A stretch of 64,000 nucleotides of DNA from Bacteroidaceae bacterium (GTDB lineage Bacteria > Bacteroidota > Bacteroidia > Bacteroidales > Bacteroidaceae), in the NCBI GenBank assembly GCA_017617235.1, contig JAFZWQ010000041.1:1-64000 (forward strand), written 5' to 3'. Both the position numbers and the translations under genes were made by a program. Within the stretch, counting starts at the first letter, position 1; each line of letters starts with the position of its first letter. Below are positions 50,425 to 59,499 of this stretch, piece after piece. Under the pieces are notes generated by a model. That model did not search any database and was not told the DNA's origin. It worked only from the letters and a program-made list of their open reading frames with translations.

Positions 50425-50736
50425 CTATTCCTTAATTTCTAATTCTTTCTGGTCGTGCTGCAACTTGCGGCGATAGAATTCAGTCTTCAAAGAATCACCC
50501 TCTGCCAATTGCAATTCCACACTATCCATCAGGAGTATGGCCTGACGACGGGCCTCGATGGCTCTGGGGCAGTTCTTACGCAGGCTCAGAATGGAATCGC
50601 GAGCTGCCTCGAAATTCCCTTGGGCATATGCTGCACGCGCCTCGTCGAGTTTCTGCAGGCCCAGTTGTTCGTCCGTGGATTCCTTCGCACACGCACACAC
50701 CACGAAAAGTAGAGGTATAGTCAAAAACCTTTTCAT
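50425..50736 (-). CDS. Small helical lipoprotein, unknown function
   Basis: The 103-residue product starts at the ATG at 50736 (MKRFLTIPLLFVVCACAKE); twelve upstream in-frame codons belong to the 3' end of rseP. The lipid-anchor Cys is at 14 or 16. The mature part is helical and reads like a TPR pair: LDEARAAYAQGNFEAARDSILSL and RKNCPRAIEARRQAILLMDSV. It lies 4 bp from both rseP and cca. A role in the envelope linked to the rseP neighbour is a guess. Confidence 0.75.
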   Translation of the reverse strand: MKRFLTIPLLFVVCACAKESTDEQLGLQKLDEARAAYAQGNFEAARDSILSLRKNCPRAIEARRQAILLMDSVELQLAEGDSLKTEFYRRKLQHDQKELEIKE

Positions 50737-50740
50737 GTGC

Positions 50741-52264
50741 TTACAGAATAAACCTTCGTATGTCGTTACCAAAGGCCAACACCATTAGTGCTAATATGAG
50801 GCCCAAACCAATGTATTCGAGCCAAACCATGACCTTTTCGCTGGGTTGGCGGCCCGTAATGGCCTCGTAGAGCAAGATAACAATGTGACCGCCATCCAAT
50901 CCAGGAATGGGCAGGATATTCATAACTGCCAGAACGATGCTGATGAGCGCTGTCATCATCCAGAAACGGAGCCAATCCCAACTGTCAGGGAACATATTAC
51001 CAATGGCTATGAATGAACCCACTTCCTGGGCGCCGTCCTTTGTGGCAAGATATTTCATGCTATCGATATAGTTGACGAGTGTTTGCCAACCATAGCTGAA
51101 GCCAGCAGGAATACAAGTAAGGAGATTGTAATCGATGTGGGCAACTTCGTAGTCGTTGATGACAAAGTGGCGAACCACGCCCATACGATACTCCTGGTCG
51201 AGTTGCAGTTTGACGGTATCGGGTGTCTCTGCCCCAGCATTCTGGAAGACAAGTGTCATGTTGCGCATACGCAGACTGTCGGCCTTGGTACAGTTCTTCA
51301 GGGAAAGAACATCCTGTTTGCGAACGAAGAGTGAATCGTAGTCACTCCAATATGTAATGGCGGCACCATCCACTGCCAATATGCGGCTACCAGGCTTGAC
51401 ACCAGCCTTTGCAGCAGCACTGCCAGGAGCCACGCTGTCAATGAGTGCAGGCGAAGCCATCATCATGAAAGGCGGCACAGAACGAATCATGGATAGCAGA
51501 TTCAAGCCATCTTCGGGCATAGGCAGCGTTACTTCCTTGCCCTCGCGCAGCACAGTAACCTTCTTGGCATTCGAGATGTCCTGCAGGATAGCAGAGTTCC
51601 AGCCCTCAATGTCCTCGTCGTCGATGCGCACGGGGATATCGCCATCGCGGAAACCTACGGATTCAGCCTCCTGATTATAGGCAAAACCCTGTTTGATGTT
51701 CTGCATCGGCAGCCGGTCCTCGCCTACAAACAGCATGATACCGCAGTAGATAACAAAAGCGGTAATGAGATTCATGAGCACGCCCCCGAACATGATGAGG
51801 AAGCGCTGCCATATCTTTTTGGAACGGAATTCCCAAGGTTGAGGTTCAGCTGAAAGTTGCTGATTGGTCTCGTCTATCATGCCGGCAATGGCCACATAGC
51901 CGCCAATGGGCAGCCAGCCGATGCCGTATTCTGTTCCTGCATTTTCGTCGTATTCCTTATTACCAATATTCTCTGTTACAATCTTTTCCTTCTGACCAGT
52001 CAGACGATAGAAGAGGTTGCGCAGATAGGCAAAGAAATTCTTTCCTTCGTTGCCACGCTTGGTAACGAGGGGTTTACCCAACAAACGACGGAACCAGTTG
52101 TCGTAGGAACTGAACAAATGGAAGCCCCAGTTGGCAAACATATAGAAACGCAGAACACGTGTTTTGAACAATTTGGCAAAGCCGAAATGCCCGCCTTCGT
52201 GCAATACCACGAGCAACGAAAGGCAAAGCATAAGCTGTAATGCTTTAATGACAATGATATTCAT
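50741..52264 (-). CDS. rseP: Site-2 protease (RseP family zinc metallopeptidase)
   Basis: The 507-residue inner-membrane protease has the zinc motif HEGGH at 22-26 in the first membrane helix and the second motif GLDGGHIV near 460. Two PDZ-type domains lie between (GSAAAKAGVKPGSRILAVDG and an earlier one around ENQEAESVGFRDGDIPVRI). It cuts anti-sigma factors and cleaved signal peptides inside the membrane. A long periplasmic insert (about 60-120, KNFFAYLRNLFYRLTGQKEK) is larger than in E. coli, common in Bacteroidetes. It follows dxr by 20 bp. Confidence 0.94.
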   Translation of the reverse strand: MNIIVIKALQLMLCLSLLVVLHEGGHFGFAKLFKTRVLRFYMFANWGFHLFSSYDNWFRRLLGKPLVTKRGNEGKNFFAYLRNLFYRLTGQKEKIVTENIGNKEYDENAGTEYGIGWLPIGGYVAIAGMIDETNQQLSAEPQPWEFRSKKIWQRFLIMFGGVLMNLITAFVIYCGIMLFVGEDRLPMQNIKQGFAYNQEAESVGFRDGDIPVRIDDEDIEGWNSAILQDISNAKKVTVLREGKEVTLPMPEDGLNLLSMIRSVPPFMMMASPALIDSVAPGSAAAKAGVKPGSRILAVDGAAITYWSDYDSLFVRKQDVLSLKNCTKADSLRMRNMTLVFQNAGAETPDTVKLQLDQEYRMGVVRHFVINDYEVAHIDYNLLTCIPAGFSYGWQTLVNYIDSMKYLATKDGAQEVGSFIAIGNMFPDSWDWLRFWMMTALISIVLAVMNILPIPGLDGGHIVILLYEAITGRQPSEKVMVWLEYIGLGLILALMVLAFGNDIRRFIL

Positions 52265-52284
52265 AGAAGTTATGAGTTACAAAT

Positions 52285-53442
52285 TTAGGAGTTACGAGTA
52301 ATTAGTTCACTGGCGATGCGACGCGCTTCGGCATCGATGGCAAAATAGTCGTCGAGTGTGGGTTTGGCAATAAAAGTGGTACGCTGCATGGTTTCCCCAA
52401 TGATGTCTGCCATTTCGAGGAATGAGCATTTTTCCTGTCGGAACGCCAAGTTCACAATCTCGTTGGCCGCATTCACCACACAGGGAATAGTGCCGCCACG
52501 CTGAAGAGCCTCGAAGGCAAGAGCCAGACAACGGAACTTTTCCATATCGGGGGCTTCGAAGGTGAGGTCGGCCATGTGGTACCAGTCCAGTCTGTCGAAA
52601 TCACTTTGCAGGCGCTGGGGATAACTCAGGGCCAACTGGATGGGGACACGCATATCGGGTACACCCAGCTGTGCCTTTACGGCTCCATCGCGGAACTGAA
52701 CGGCACTGTGTACCACACTTTGCGGATGCACCACCACCTGGATTCTGTCTGCCCCAACTCCGAAAAGCCATTTGGCTTCGATGACCTCAAAACCCTTGTT
52801 CATCATCGTAGCCGAATCTATGGTTATCTTAGCGCCCATATCCCAATTGGGATGCTTGAGGGCCATAGCAGGAGTAACGATCTTCAGTTCATCCATCGAG
52901 AATTTGCGGAATGGACCACCACTGGCGGTAAGGATGATTTTCTCGATATCCGAATCCTCGCCCATCAGCGACTGGAAGATAGCCGAATGTTCGCTGTCCA
53001 CAGGAAGAATGGCCGAGCGGTTCTCAACGGCCAACTGTGTCACCAATTCACCTGCCACCACCAAAGTTTCCTTGTTGGCCAGTGCAATCTGTTTGTGACT
53101 ACGAATGGCTGCAACCGTGGGACGCAGGCCAGCAAAGCCCACCAGCGCCGTCAGCACAATGTCCACCTCGTCGTTCTGTACCACCTGTTCCAAAGCATCG
53201 GCTCCCGTATAAACCTGAATAGGCAGATCGGAAAGTGCGTCGTTCACCTGTGGATAAAGGCTCTCGTCGGCAATCACCACGATAGCTGGATGGAAGCGGC
53301 GGGCCTGTTCAACAAGTAGGTCTGCCTGACGGTTTGCCGTCAGCACATAGGCTTCGTACAGGTCGGGATGTGCCTCAATTACTTGCAGTGTCTGTGTGCC
53401 GATACTGCCCGTAGAACCAAGTATTGCTATTTTCTTCTTCAT
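52285..53442 (-). CDS. dxr: 1-deoxy-D-xylulose 5-phosphate reductoisomerase
   Basis: The 385-residue enzyme converts DXP to methylerythritol phosphate in the non-mevalonate isoprenoid pathway. NADPH-binding GSTGSIG at 9-15, metal and substrate motifs PVDSEHSAIFQ, ILTASGGPFR and MNKGFEVIEA. The C-terminal residues ELITRNS come from a GAGTTACGAG-type sequence that continues into the intergenic space, so the exact native end may be altered. It lies 5 bp after rimM and 20 bp before rseP. Confidence 0.97.
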   Translation of the reverse strand: MKKKIAILGSTGSIGTQTLQVIEAHPDLYEAYVLTANRQADLLVEQARRFHPAIVVIADESLYPQVNDALSDLPIQVYTGADALEQVVQNDEVDIVLTALVGFAGLRPTVAAIRSHKQIALANKETLVVAGELVTQLAVENRSAILPVDSEHSAIFQSLMGEDSDIEKIILTASGGPFRKFSMDELKIVTPAMALKHPNWDMGAKITIDSATMMNKGFEVIEAKWLFGVGADRIQVVVHPQSVVHSAVQFRDGAVKAQLGVPDMRVPIQLALSYPQRLQSDFDRLDWYHMADLTFEAPDMEKFRCLALAFEALQRGGTIPCVVNAANEIVNLAFRQEKCSFLEMADIIGETMQRTTFIAKPTLDDYFAIDAEARRIASELITRNS

Positions 53443-53447
53443 TTTCT

Positions 53448-53957
53448 CTAAACTTCTAGCAGCCCATCGGGCAACTGCATCTCCACGACACGCTTCTCGT
53501 GGTCGATATTGCGGATAAAGGTCTCTACGGCTGGTATCAGGGTTCCGTTTTCCAACTCGAACAGTACATTCATCGTTGAATTGTCCACACGAACAATTTT
53601 ACCCAAGTCGCCAACCTTGTCATCTATAATATGGAAGCCCTCGAAATAGCCCCATGTGTAATCGCTATCATCGTCATCCGGAGTCAGGGCATAGGGGAAA
53701 TACACCTCTGCGCCACTGAATTCCTGAACACTTTCTATGCTGTTCAGGTCCACGAACTTTAACAAAGCGGAATGTTCGCCACGAAAACGATATTCTTCGA
53801 GGAAGAAAGGCACCAGTATGCCATCGACCATCAATACCAGATAGTCGGCATCTACCCTATCCCACACATCTGTGGTGAAGGCAAAGGTGATTTCGCCATG
53901 AACACCATGCGGTTTACCTAACTGACCTATCTTATAGACCTCCTCGTCACGTATCAT
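53448..53957 (-). CDS. rimM: Ribosome maturation factor RimM
   Basis: The 169-residue protein acts in 30S ribosome maturation by binding ribosomal protein S19. The N-terminal beta-barrel starts YKIGQLGKPHGVHGEITFAF, and the PRC-like C-terminal domain has DDDSDYTWGYFEGFHIID, IVRVDNSTMNVLFELENGTLIPAVETFI. It overlaps the murA stop by 4 bp. Genes for trmD or ribosomal protein L19, usual partners elsewhere, are absent here. Confidence 0.94.
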   Translation of the reverse strand: MIRDEEVYKIGQLGKPHGVHGEITFAFTTDVWDRVDADYLVLMVDGILVPFFLEEYRFRGEHSALLKFVDLNSIESVQEFSGAEVYFPYALTPDDDDSDYTWGYFEGFHIIDDKVGDLGKIVRVDNSTMNVLFELENGTLIPAVETFIRNIDHEKRVVEMQLPDGLLEV

Positions 53958-55261
53958 TTCACTCTGGTTATATGGGCACCAAGGGCATTCAGACGGCCCT
54001 CGATATTCTGGTAACCGCGGTCTATCTGACCAATATTGTCAATCTGACTGATTCCCTGAGCTGACATTGCGGCAATGAGCAGGGCAATACCAGCACGGAT
54101 ATCGGGACTAGTCATGCGTCCGCCATGCAGAGGCATACGTTTGTCGTGTCCCACAACGACGGCACGATGCGGGTCGCACAGGATAATCTGCGCCCCCATG
54201 TCGATGAGTTTGTCCACAAAGAACAGACGGCTTTCAAACATCTTCTGGTGGATGAGCACAGAGCCTTTAGCCTGTGTGGCCACGACCAACAGAACACTCA
54301 ATAAGTCTGGTGTCAGGCCCGGCCATGGAGCATCGGCTAGTGTCATGAAAGAGCCGTCGATGAAGGAGTCTATCTCGTAGTGTTCCTGTTCGGGGATAAA
54401 GATATTGTCGCCTTCGTGGCGCACCTCGATACCCAGACGACGGAATGTATAGGGAATAATGCCCAACTGATCATAGCCGGTATTCATGATGCGAACTCCC
54501 TTGCCACACATAGCCGCCATGCCAATAAACGAACCCACCTCAATCATATCGGGCAGAATGGTATGCTCGGCTCCGTGCAGCTCCGTAACGCCCTCGATGG
54601 TGAGACGGTTGCTGGCAATACCCGAGATGTGTGCTCCCATCTTGTTCAACAGCGTGCACAACTGCTGGAGGTAGGGTTCGCATGCGGCATTATAGATGGT
54701 TGTCGTTCCCTTGGCAAAGACGGCAGCCATAACGATGTTGGCCGTTCCCGTCACCGAAGCCTCATCCAGCAGCATATAGCTGCCTTGCAGTTCCTTGGCC
54801 TTGATTTCGAACACGCCACGTTCCTTATCATAGATAAAGTCGGCACCCAATTTCTTGAATCCCAAGAAATGGGTATCGAGACGACGACGTCCTATCTGGT
54901 CGCCACCCGGACGAGAAACACAAGCCAAACCATAACGAGCCAACAGCGGGCCCAAGAACATGACACTGCCCCTGAGGTGCGAGCAACGGGTCAAGAACTC
55001 GTCGCTTCGCAAATACTCGAGGTTAATGTTGTCTGCCTGGAACGTATAGTCGCCAGGAGCGTTTTGGGTAATCTTCACCCCTATTTCCGACAACAGATGT
55101 ATCTGGTTGTTGACGTCGGCAATGTTGGGGATATTCTTGATGCGAACCGGCTCGCTGGTCAACAACGTGGCACAAAGCACCTGCAATGCCTCGTTTTTCG
55201 CACCCTGGGGCTGTATCTCGCCCTGCAATGCATAACCGCCTTCTATTATAAATGATGCCAT
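53954..55261 (-). CDS. murA: UDP-N-acetylglucosamine 1-carboxyvinyltransferase, Asp variant
   Basis: The 435-residue enzyme adds enolpyruvate to UDP-GlcNAc, the first committed step of peptidoglycan synthesis. The fold is supported by GAKNEALQVLCATLLT at 20-35, RPGGDQIGRRRLDTHFLGF at 117-135 and GRMTSPDIRAGIALLIAA near the C-terminus. The active-site Cys of E. coli MurA (C115 in PGGCTIG) is replaced by Asp121. This substitution is known to make MurA insensitive to fosfomycin in some bacteria. It lies between DUF4290 and rimM in the operon. Confidence 0.96.
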   Translation of the reverse strand: MASFIIEGGYALQGEIQPQGAKNEALQVLCATLLTSEPVRIKNIPNIADVNNQIHLLSEIGVKITQNAPGDYTFQADNINLEYLRSDEFLTRCSHLRGSVMFLGPLLARYGLACVSRPGGDQIGRRRLDTHFLGFKKLGADFIYDKERGVFEIKAKELQGSYMLLDEASVTGTANIVMAAVFAKGTTTIYNAACEPYLQQLCTLLNKMGAHISGIASNRLTIEGVTELHGAEHTILPDMIEVGSFIGMAAMCGKGVRIMNTGYDQLGIIPYTFRRLGIEVRHEGDNIFIPEQEHYEIDSFIDGSFMTLADAPWPGLTPDLLSVLLVVATQAKGSVLIHQKMFESRLFFVDKLIDMGAQIILCDPHRAVVVGHDKRMPLHGGRMTSPDIRAGIALLIAAMSAQGISQIDNIGQIDRGYQNIEGRLNALGAHITRVK

Positions 55262-55267
55262 AACCGT

Positions 55268-55855
55268 TTACTTCTTCTTTTTCTTCTTGCCGCCATCCTG
55301 ACGAGGCAGGGCTTGTACAGGAGCAAAGTGGAAATTATCGAGATCCAGCTCCACTTGGCCCTTCGTGTAACGATAGATGTCGCTGGCCACCTTTTCCTCG
55401 TCCATTGCATCGCGATTCCACACAAACAGGCTCTGCTTCATCTGGTTGGCCGTCAACGCCAACAATTCGTCGCGTTCCTCTCCCTCTGGCATTTCAACCA
55501 ACTGACGCAAGGATTCTTCAATAAGGAATCCATACTGACGCTGACGGATGTTCTTCATCGGATACTTCACAGGTTCGGGTGCCGGAGCATCATCGCCCAA
55601 ACGATTGATCTCGAATGGATAGTCCACATCGAGTTTGTAACCTGAGATGTAGGCGATGTGATCCCAAATACGATGTTTGTAGTCGGGTTGTTCACGTAAC
55701 TGGGGTTGCATGTTTATCATGATGCTGAAGATGGACTCAGCACAACGCTGGCGCTCTTCTCTGTCTTCAACTGTTACTGCATAGGCTATCATATCCTGGA
55801 TGCCACGACCATATTCGGGCATCTGCAGTTTATCACGTTGGGTATTATATTTCAT
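55268..55855 (-). CDS. DUF4290 protein
   Basis: The 195-residue soluble protein matches Bacteroidetes family DUF4290: YNTQRDKLQMPEYGRGIQDM, AESIFSIMINMQPQLREQPD, HRIWDHIAYISGYKLDVDYP. It ends in a Lys run. Function is unknown. It overlaps tsaB by 4 bp and lies 6 bp before murA, an arrangement I recognise as common in Bacteroidales. Confidence 0.88.
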   Translation of the reverse strand: MKYNTQRDKLQMPEYGRGIQDMIAYAVTVEDREERQRCAESIFSIMINMQPQLREQPDYKHRIWDHIAYISGYKLDVDYPFEINRLGDDAPAPEPVKYPMKNIRQRQYGFLIEESLRQLVEMPEGEERDELLALTANQMKQSLFVWNRDAMDEEKVASDIYRYTKGQVELDLDNFHFAPVQALPRQDGGKKKKKK

Positions 55856-56550
55856 TTCATTAAAACATTTTTCGGTTTCACTGCCACAAACTCTTTCAGA
55901 TAGAAAGGTTCGCTATAGGCTACATCAGTATATTCCGCACGCACATAACGCCGTTCGGCCAAAGGATACATATACTTTGCCAACGGGTTAATATCGTCGA
56001 GGAAGCGGGCATTGGGATGCTGAATCACGGTTCGTAACTTATTACTGCCGTCGCCAAAGAAGTAGACAGGCCCACGGTCCAGGTATTCGCGATAGGTATC
56101 GCCATCCACCACGTCGGCCTGAATGCCACGAACGGGTTTCAAAGCCCTGTCGTAAACAGCACTGTACACTTCCATACGCCGTGCATCGATAGTGGGGACC
56201 AACAAAGCATCGTCTTCCAACTCGCCGCGATACAGCAACACCGGCACACACATAATCTCCAATGTGGGCAGGGCTATCAAGGGGATGTTGTAACCATAAC
56301 AAACGCCCTTGGCCATTGAATATCCAATACGCAAACCCGTGTAACTGCCAGGTCCCTCGCTTATGGCCACAGCATCCACGGGAATGGCGTGGCTGTTGGC
56401 AAACGAAAGGGCGTTCTCGACAAACACGCCACAGCGTGTAGCGTGATTCGGGCCTTCGAAATCTGCCTCCTCAAATAAGCATGCTCCATTCTCACTCAGA
56501 GCCACGGAACAAACCTTTGTACTAGTCTCAATATGTAATATGCAAGACAT
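55852..56550 (-). CDS. tsaB: tRNA threonylcarbamoyladenosine biosynthesis protein TsaB
   Basis: The 232-residue ASKHA-fold protein is the partner of TsaD in making t6A37 in tRNA. I chose the ATG at 56550 (MSCILHIETST), since the seven residues before it lie beyond the promoter-near region. Motifs: ILHIETSTKVCSVAL, VDAVAISEGPGSYTGLRIG. It is the first gene of an eight-gene operon ending at cca, starting 19 bp after a TATCTTTG box. Divergent from yicC. Confidence 0.92.
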   Translation of the reverse strand: MSCILHIETSTKVCSVALSENGACLFEEADFEGPNHATRCGVFVENALSFANSHAIPVDAVAISEGPGSYTGLRIGYSMAKGVCYGYNIPLIALPTLEIMCVPVLLYRGELEDDALLVPTIDARRMEVYSAVYDRALKPVRGIQADVVDGDTYREYLDRGPVYFFGDGSNKLRTVIQHPNARFLDDINPLAKYMYPLAERRYVRAEYTDVAYSEPFYLKEFVAVKPKNVLMK

Positions 56551-56568
56551 TTCTTTCCAAATTGTTGG

Positions 56569-56576
56569 CAAAGATA
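56569..56576 (-). promoter_or_regulatory. Promoter -7 box of the tsaB operon
   Basis: The minus strand reads TATCTTTG, 19 bp upstream of tsaB. The divergent yicC promoter box is 13 bp away, so the two promoters overlap. Confidence 0.7.
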
Positions 56577-56588
56577 CAAAATAATTTG

Positions 56589-56596
56589 TATTTTTG
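56589..56596 (+). promoter_or_regulatory. Promoter -7 box of the yicC operon
   Basis: TATTTTTG with TTG at 56565-56567, 21 bp upstream. The ATG follows after 25 bp. Confidence 0.6.
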
Positions 56597-56621
56597 CACC
56601 ATAAAATGCTGAAATAACATT

Positions 56622-57500
56622 ATGATACTATCAATGACGGGGTACGGCAAGGCTTGTGTCGTATTCAACGGAAAGAAGATAACGGCTGAAATAAAGTCGT
56701 TGAACAGTAAATCGTTAGACCTCTCGACACGCGTAGTTGCGATGTATCGCGAAAAGGAAATGGAGATTCGCAACATGATTTCCACAGCTTTGGAACGTGG
56801 AAAGGTTGAATTCAACCTGTGGACAGAAACGGAAGCCGCCACACAGGCTGCTTCTATCAACGGGGCTGTTGCCGAGAACTATCGCAAACAGATACGCCAC
56901 ATCTGTGGCCAATATGGCATGCCCGAACCCGAAAACTGGTGGGGATTGCTGATGCGCCTGCCCGATGTGGTGTGTCGCGAAGAGGCGGTTGCAGAACTTA
57001 CCGACGAAGAATGGAGTGTGGCTCGCGGTGTCATTGAGCAAGCCATCCAACAGCTTGTGGATTTCCGCAAACAGGAGGGTTTGGCCCTGCAGCATAAGTT
57101 CGAGGAGAAACTCGACAACATAGCCCAACTCATGGCAGCCATCGAACCCTTCGAGAAGGGACGTGTGGAGAAGATTCGCCAGCGGCTTGAAGAGAATCTG
57201 GAGAAAATCAAGACTGTCGAATACGACCGTAACCGTCTGGAACAAGAGATGATATACTACATCGAGAAGCTGGACATCAACGAGGAAAAGCAACGTTTGG
57301 CCAACCACCTCCGCTATTTCCGCGAAACGATGGCCGACGGACACGGTCAGGGAAAGAAACTTGGTTTCATTGCTCAGGAGATGGGACGCGAGATAAACAC
57401 CACCGGTTCGAAGTCGAACGAAGCCGAGATGCAGAACATCGTTGTCCGAATGAAGGACGAATTGGAGCAAATTAAGGAACAAGTATTAAATGTAATGTAG
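56622..57500 (+). CDS. yicC: YicC-family endoribonuclease-like protein
   Basis: The 292-residue protein opens with the family signature MILSMTGYGKACVVFNGKKI, then LNSKSLDLSTRV, and ends with the conserved ANHLRYFRETM and GFIAQEMGREINTTGSKSN blocks. YicC proteins act in RNA decay in E. coli and bind or cut small RNAs. It is the first gene of an operon with gmk, one base before its start. Confidence 0.95.
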   Translation: MILSMTGYGKACVVFNGKKITAEIKSLNSKSLDLSTRVVAMYREKEMEIRNMISTALERGKVEFNLWTETEAATQAASINGAVAENYRKQIRHICGQYGMPEPENWWGLLMRLPDVVCREEAVAELTDEEWSVARGVIEQAIQQLVDFRKQEGLALQHKFEEKLDNIAQLMAAIEPFEKGRVEKIRQRLEENLEKIKTVEYDRNRLEQEMIYYIEKLDINEEKQRLANHLRYFRETMADGHGQGKKLGFIAQEMGREINTTGSKSNEAEMQNIVVRMKDELEQIKEQVLNVM

Positions 57501-57501
57501 G

Positions 57502-58071
57502 ATGCAAGGACGTTTGTTAATTTTCAGCGCGCCCAGCGGTAGCGGAAAGAGTACCATTGTACAGTACCTGATGCAGGAACACCCCGAATTTAACCTAGCT
57601 TTCAGCATCAGCGCCACCAGTCGTCCCCCACGTGGAAAGGAACAGGACGGGGTGGAATACTTCTTCCTGTCGCCCGAAGAATTCAAAAAGAAGATAGGAG
57701 ACAACGAATTCCTGGAATACGAGGAAGTATATCAGAATCGTTTCTACGGCACCCTGAAGAGCCAAGTGGAACGACAGTTGGCAGCTGGACAGAATGTAGT
57801 TTTCGACGTCGATGTCAAAGGAGGTTGTAATATCAAACAGTTCTATGGCAACCGCGCCCTCAGCATTTTCATCCAACCACCATCGGTCGACGAACTGCGT
57901 CGCCGTCTGGTGAGTCGTGCTACAGACGATGCCGAACAAATCGAACGTCGGTTAGCCAAAGCCGAAGAAGAGATGTCCTATGCCCCACGCTTCGACAAAA
58001 TACTGGTCAACGACGATTTGGAGACTGCCAAAGCAGAAGCCGTAACCTTGCTAAACGATTTCTTGAAATGA
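57502..58071 (+). CDS. gmk: Guanylate kinase
   Basis: The 189-residue enzyme phosphorylates GMP to GDP. P-loop PSGSGKST at 11-18, GMP-binding SRPPRGKEQDGVEYFF at 34-49, and VVFDVDVKGGCNIKQ. It pairs with yicC, as in many bacteria. Confidence 0.97.
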   Translation: MQGRLLIFSAPSGSGKSTIVQYLMQEHPEFNLAFSISATSRPPRGKEQDGVEYFFLSPEEFKKKIGDNEFLEYEEVYQNRFYGTLKSQVERQLAAGQNVVFDVDVKGGCNIKQFYGNRALSIFIQPPSVDELRRRLVSRATDDAEQIERRLAKAEEEMSYAPRFDKILVNDDLETAKAEAVTLLNDFLK

Positions 58072-58250
58072 CGAATTTACGACTAACCGGTTTTCTGATT
58101 ATGGGACTTGCCCTCACCATGGGCATCATCCTCTGGTTCATGCACGAAAAGGAATGGGCCGCCATGCTTTTTGTGCTGGCCCTGTTACAGGCTCTCATCA
58201 TTGTGCTCAATTGGAACAAAGAGCGTAAGCGCAAACGATACAGCAAATGA
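58068..58250 (+). CDS. Small two-helix membrane protein
   Basis: The 60-residue protein has hydrophobic segments at about 7-25 and 30-47, then the basic tail NKERKRKRYSK. It overlaps gmk and nadD by 4 bp on each side (ATGA), which strongly supports translation. No known family is recognised. Confidence 0.75.
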   Translation: MTNLRLTGFLIMGLALTMGIILWFMHEKEWAAMLFVLALLQALIIVLNWNKERKRKRYSK

Positions 58251-58822
58251 GAATAGGCATCTTCGGCGGATCTTTCAATCCCATCCACACTGGCCATATC
58301 CGGCTTGGCGAATCGCTGTGCCGCAAGGGTTGGGTGGACGAATTGTGGTTTTTGGTATCCCCACTAAACCCGCTGAAGCAAACATCCACCGACTTGCTGG
58401 CCGACGAGGCTCGTCTCCATTTAGCCGAACTTGCAGTCCAGGGGAAGCCCCATCTGCAAGTTTCCGACTTCGAAATGCATCTGCCGCGTCCCTCGTATAT
58501 GGTGCGTACACTCGAACTGTTGCGTAGTCAGCATCCCACCGACGAATTTCTGCTCGTCATTGGAGCCGACAACTGGCTGCGTTTCCCCCAATGGCGCGAC
58601 AGTCAGGAAATATTACGCCACCATCGCATTCTGGTTTATCCCCGACCCGGCTATATAATCGACATCAACACTCTGCCGACAGGCGTGCAGGCCGTCGATA
58701 CTCCCCTATTCGATATCAGCTCCACCCAAATCCGTCAAGCTATCCACCAAGGCAGTTATCGCGGACGTGGACTGAATCCCAAAGTATGGAAAGAAATTAA
58801 ACAAAAACAATATTATCTATGA
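58247..58822 (+). CDS. nadD: Nicotinate-nucleotide adenylyltransferase
   Basis: The 191-residue enzyme adenylates nicotinate mononucleotide in NAD synthesis. The nucleotidyl-transfer motif is GGSFNPIHTGHIRLGE at 7-22, and the C-terminal DISSTQIR motif (about 163-170) binds ATP. It overlaps both neighbours by 4 bp. Confidence 0.96.
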   Translation: MRIGIFGGSFNPIHTGHIRLGESLCRKGWVDELWFLVSPLNPLKQTSTDLLADEARLHLAELAVQGKPHLQVSDFEMHLPRPSYMVRTLELLRSQHPTDEFLLVIGADNWLRFPQWRDSQEILRHHRILVYPRPGYIIDINTLPTGVQAVDTPLFDISSTQIRQAIHQGSYRGRGLNPKVWKEIKQKQYYL

Positions 58823-59487
58823 AACGCATTGCACTTATCCTTTTTCTTTTGACATTTGCCGTTAGTCGCGAACAGAGTTCGCTCCACGCCCAGCGCACAC
58901 CGTTGGAGAAATACGAACTGGCTCCTGGAGGATTCGAAAACGTGTACATCGACCATGTCAAAGGGTTCGCCAGCCACACCATCGACATTGGCGACAACCA
59001 GTACCTGGGTCAGGTGTCGCGCGACCACCAGTTCTATGGATACGGGATGTTCATCAACGGCGACGGTTCACTCATTATTGGTAAATTCCGCGACAGCCAG
59101 CTTTTGTTCGGCATCACGCTGACACAGACAGGTGCCGTAGTGGGCAATCAGGCCAACCACGCAGCTTACAGCCTCACCAGCGGACGACTGGAATATATCA
59201 TCCGCAACGGAGAAAAACTGCTGCCCGAACAACTATCGACGCTTGATTATGGTTTCGTAACCATGAAATACAGCAACGGCGATCAGTATGTGGGTGAGGT
59301 CTATCAGCGCAAGCGTCACGGCTATGGTATTTACTACTATCGCAACGGCGACTTCTGGTTTGGCGAATACGACGGCGACATCCGCAATGGTTTCGGTGCG
59401 TATTTCACCGTCGATGGCGACATCCAAATCGGCGAATGGCAGGGCGAGGATGAAAAACGCGTCATCCAAGTCAAGAAGCGCCGCTAA
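58819..59487 (+). CDS. Secreted MORN-repeat protein
   Basis: The 222-residue protein has a signal peptide ending near LHA-Q (24-25). MORN-type repeats (YxGxxxxGxxxGxGxxxxxxG) appear at about 72-98 and more clearly at 155-215: NGDQYVGEVYQRKRHGYGIY, NGDFWFGEYDGDIRNGFGAY. MORN repeats often bind lipids or act as scaffolds. It is last in the yicC operon. Confidence 0.85.
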   Translation: MKRIALILFLLTFAVSREQSSLHAQRTPLEKYELAPGGFENVYIDHVKGFASHTIDIGDNQYLGQVSRDHQFYGYGMFINGDGSLIIGKFRDSQLLFGITLTQTGAVVGNQANHAAYSLTSGRLEYIIRNGEKLLPEQLSTLDYGFVTMKYSNGDQYVGEVYQRKRHGYGIYYYRNGDFWFGEYDGDIRNGFGAYFTVDGDIQIGEWQGEDEKRVIQVKKRR

Positions 59488-59499
59488 GCAAAATCCGAT

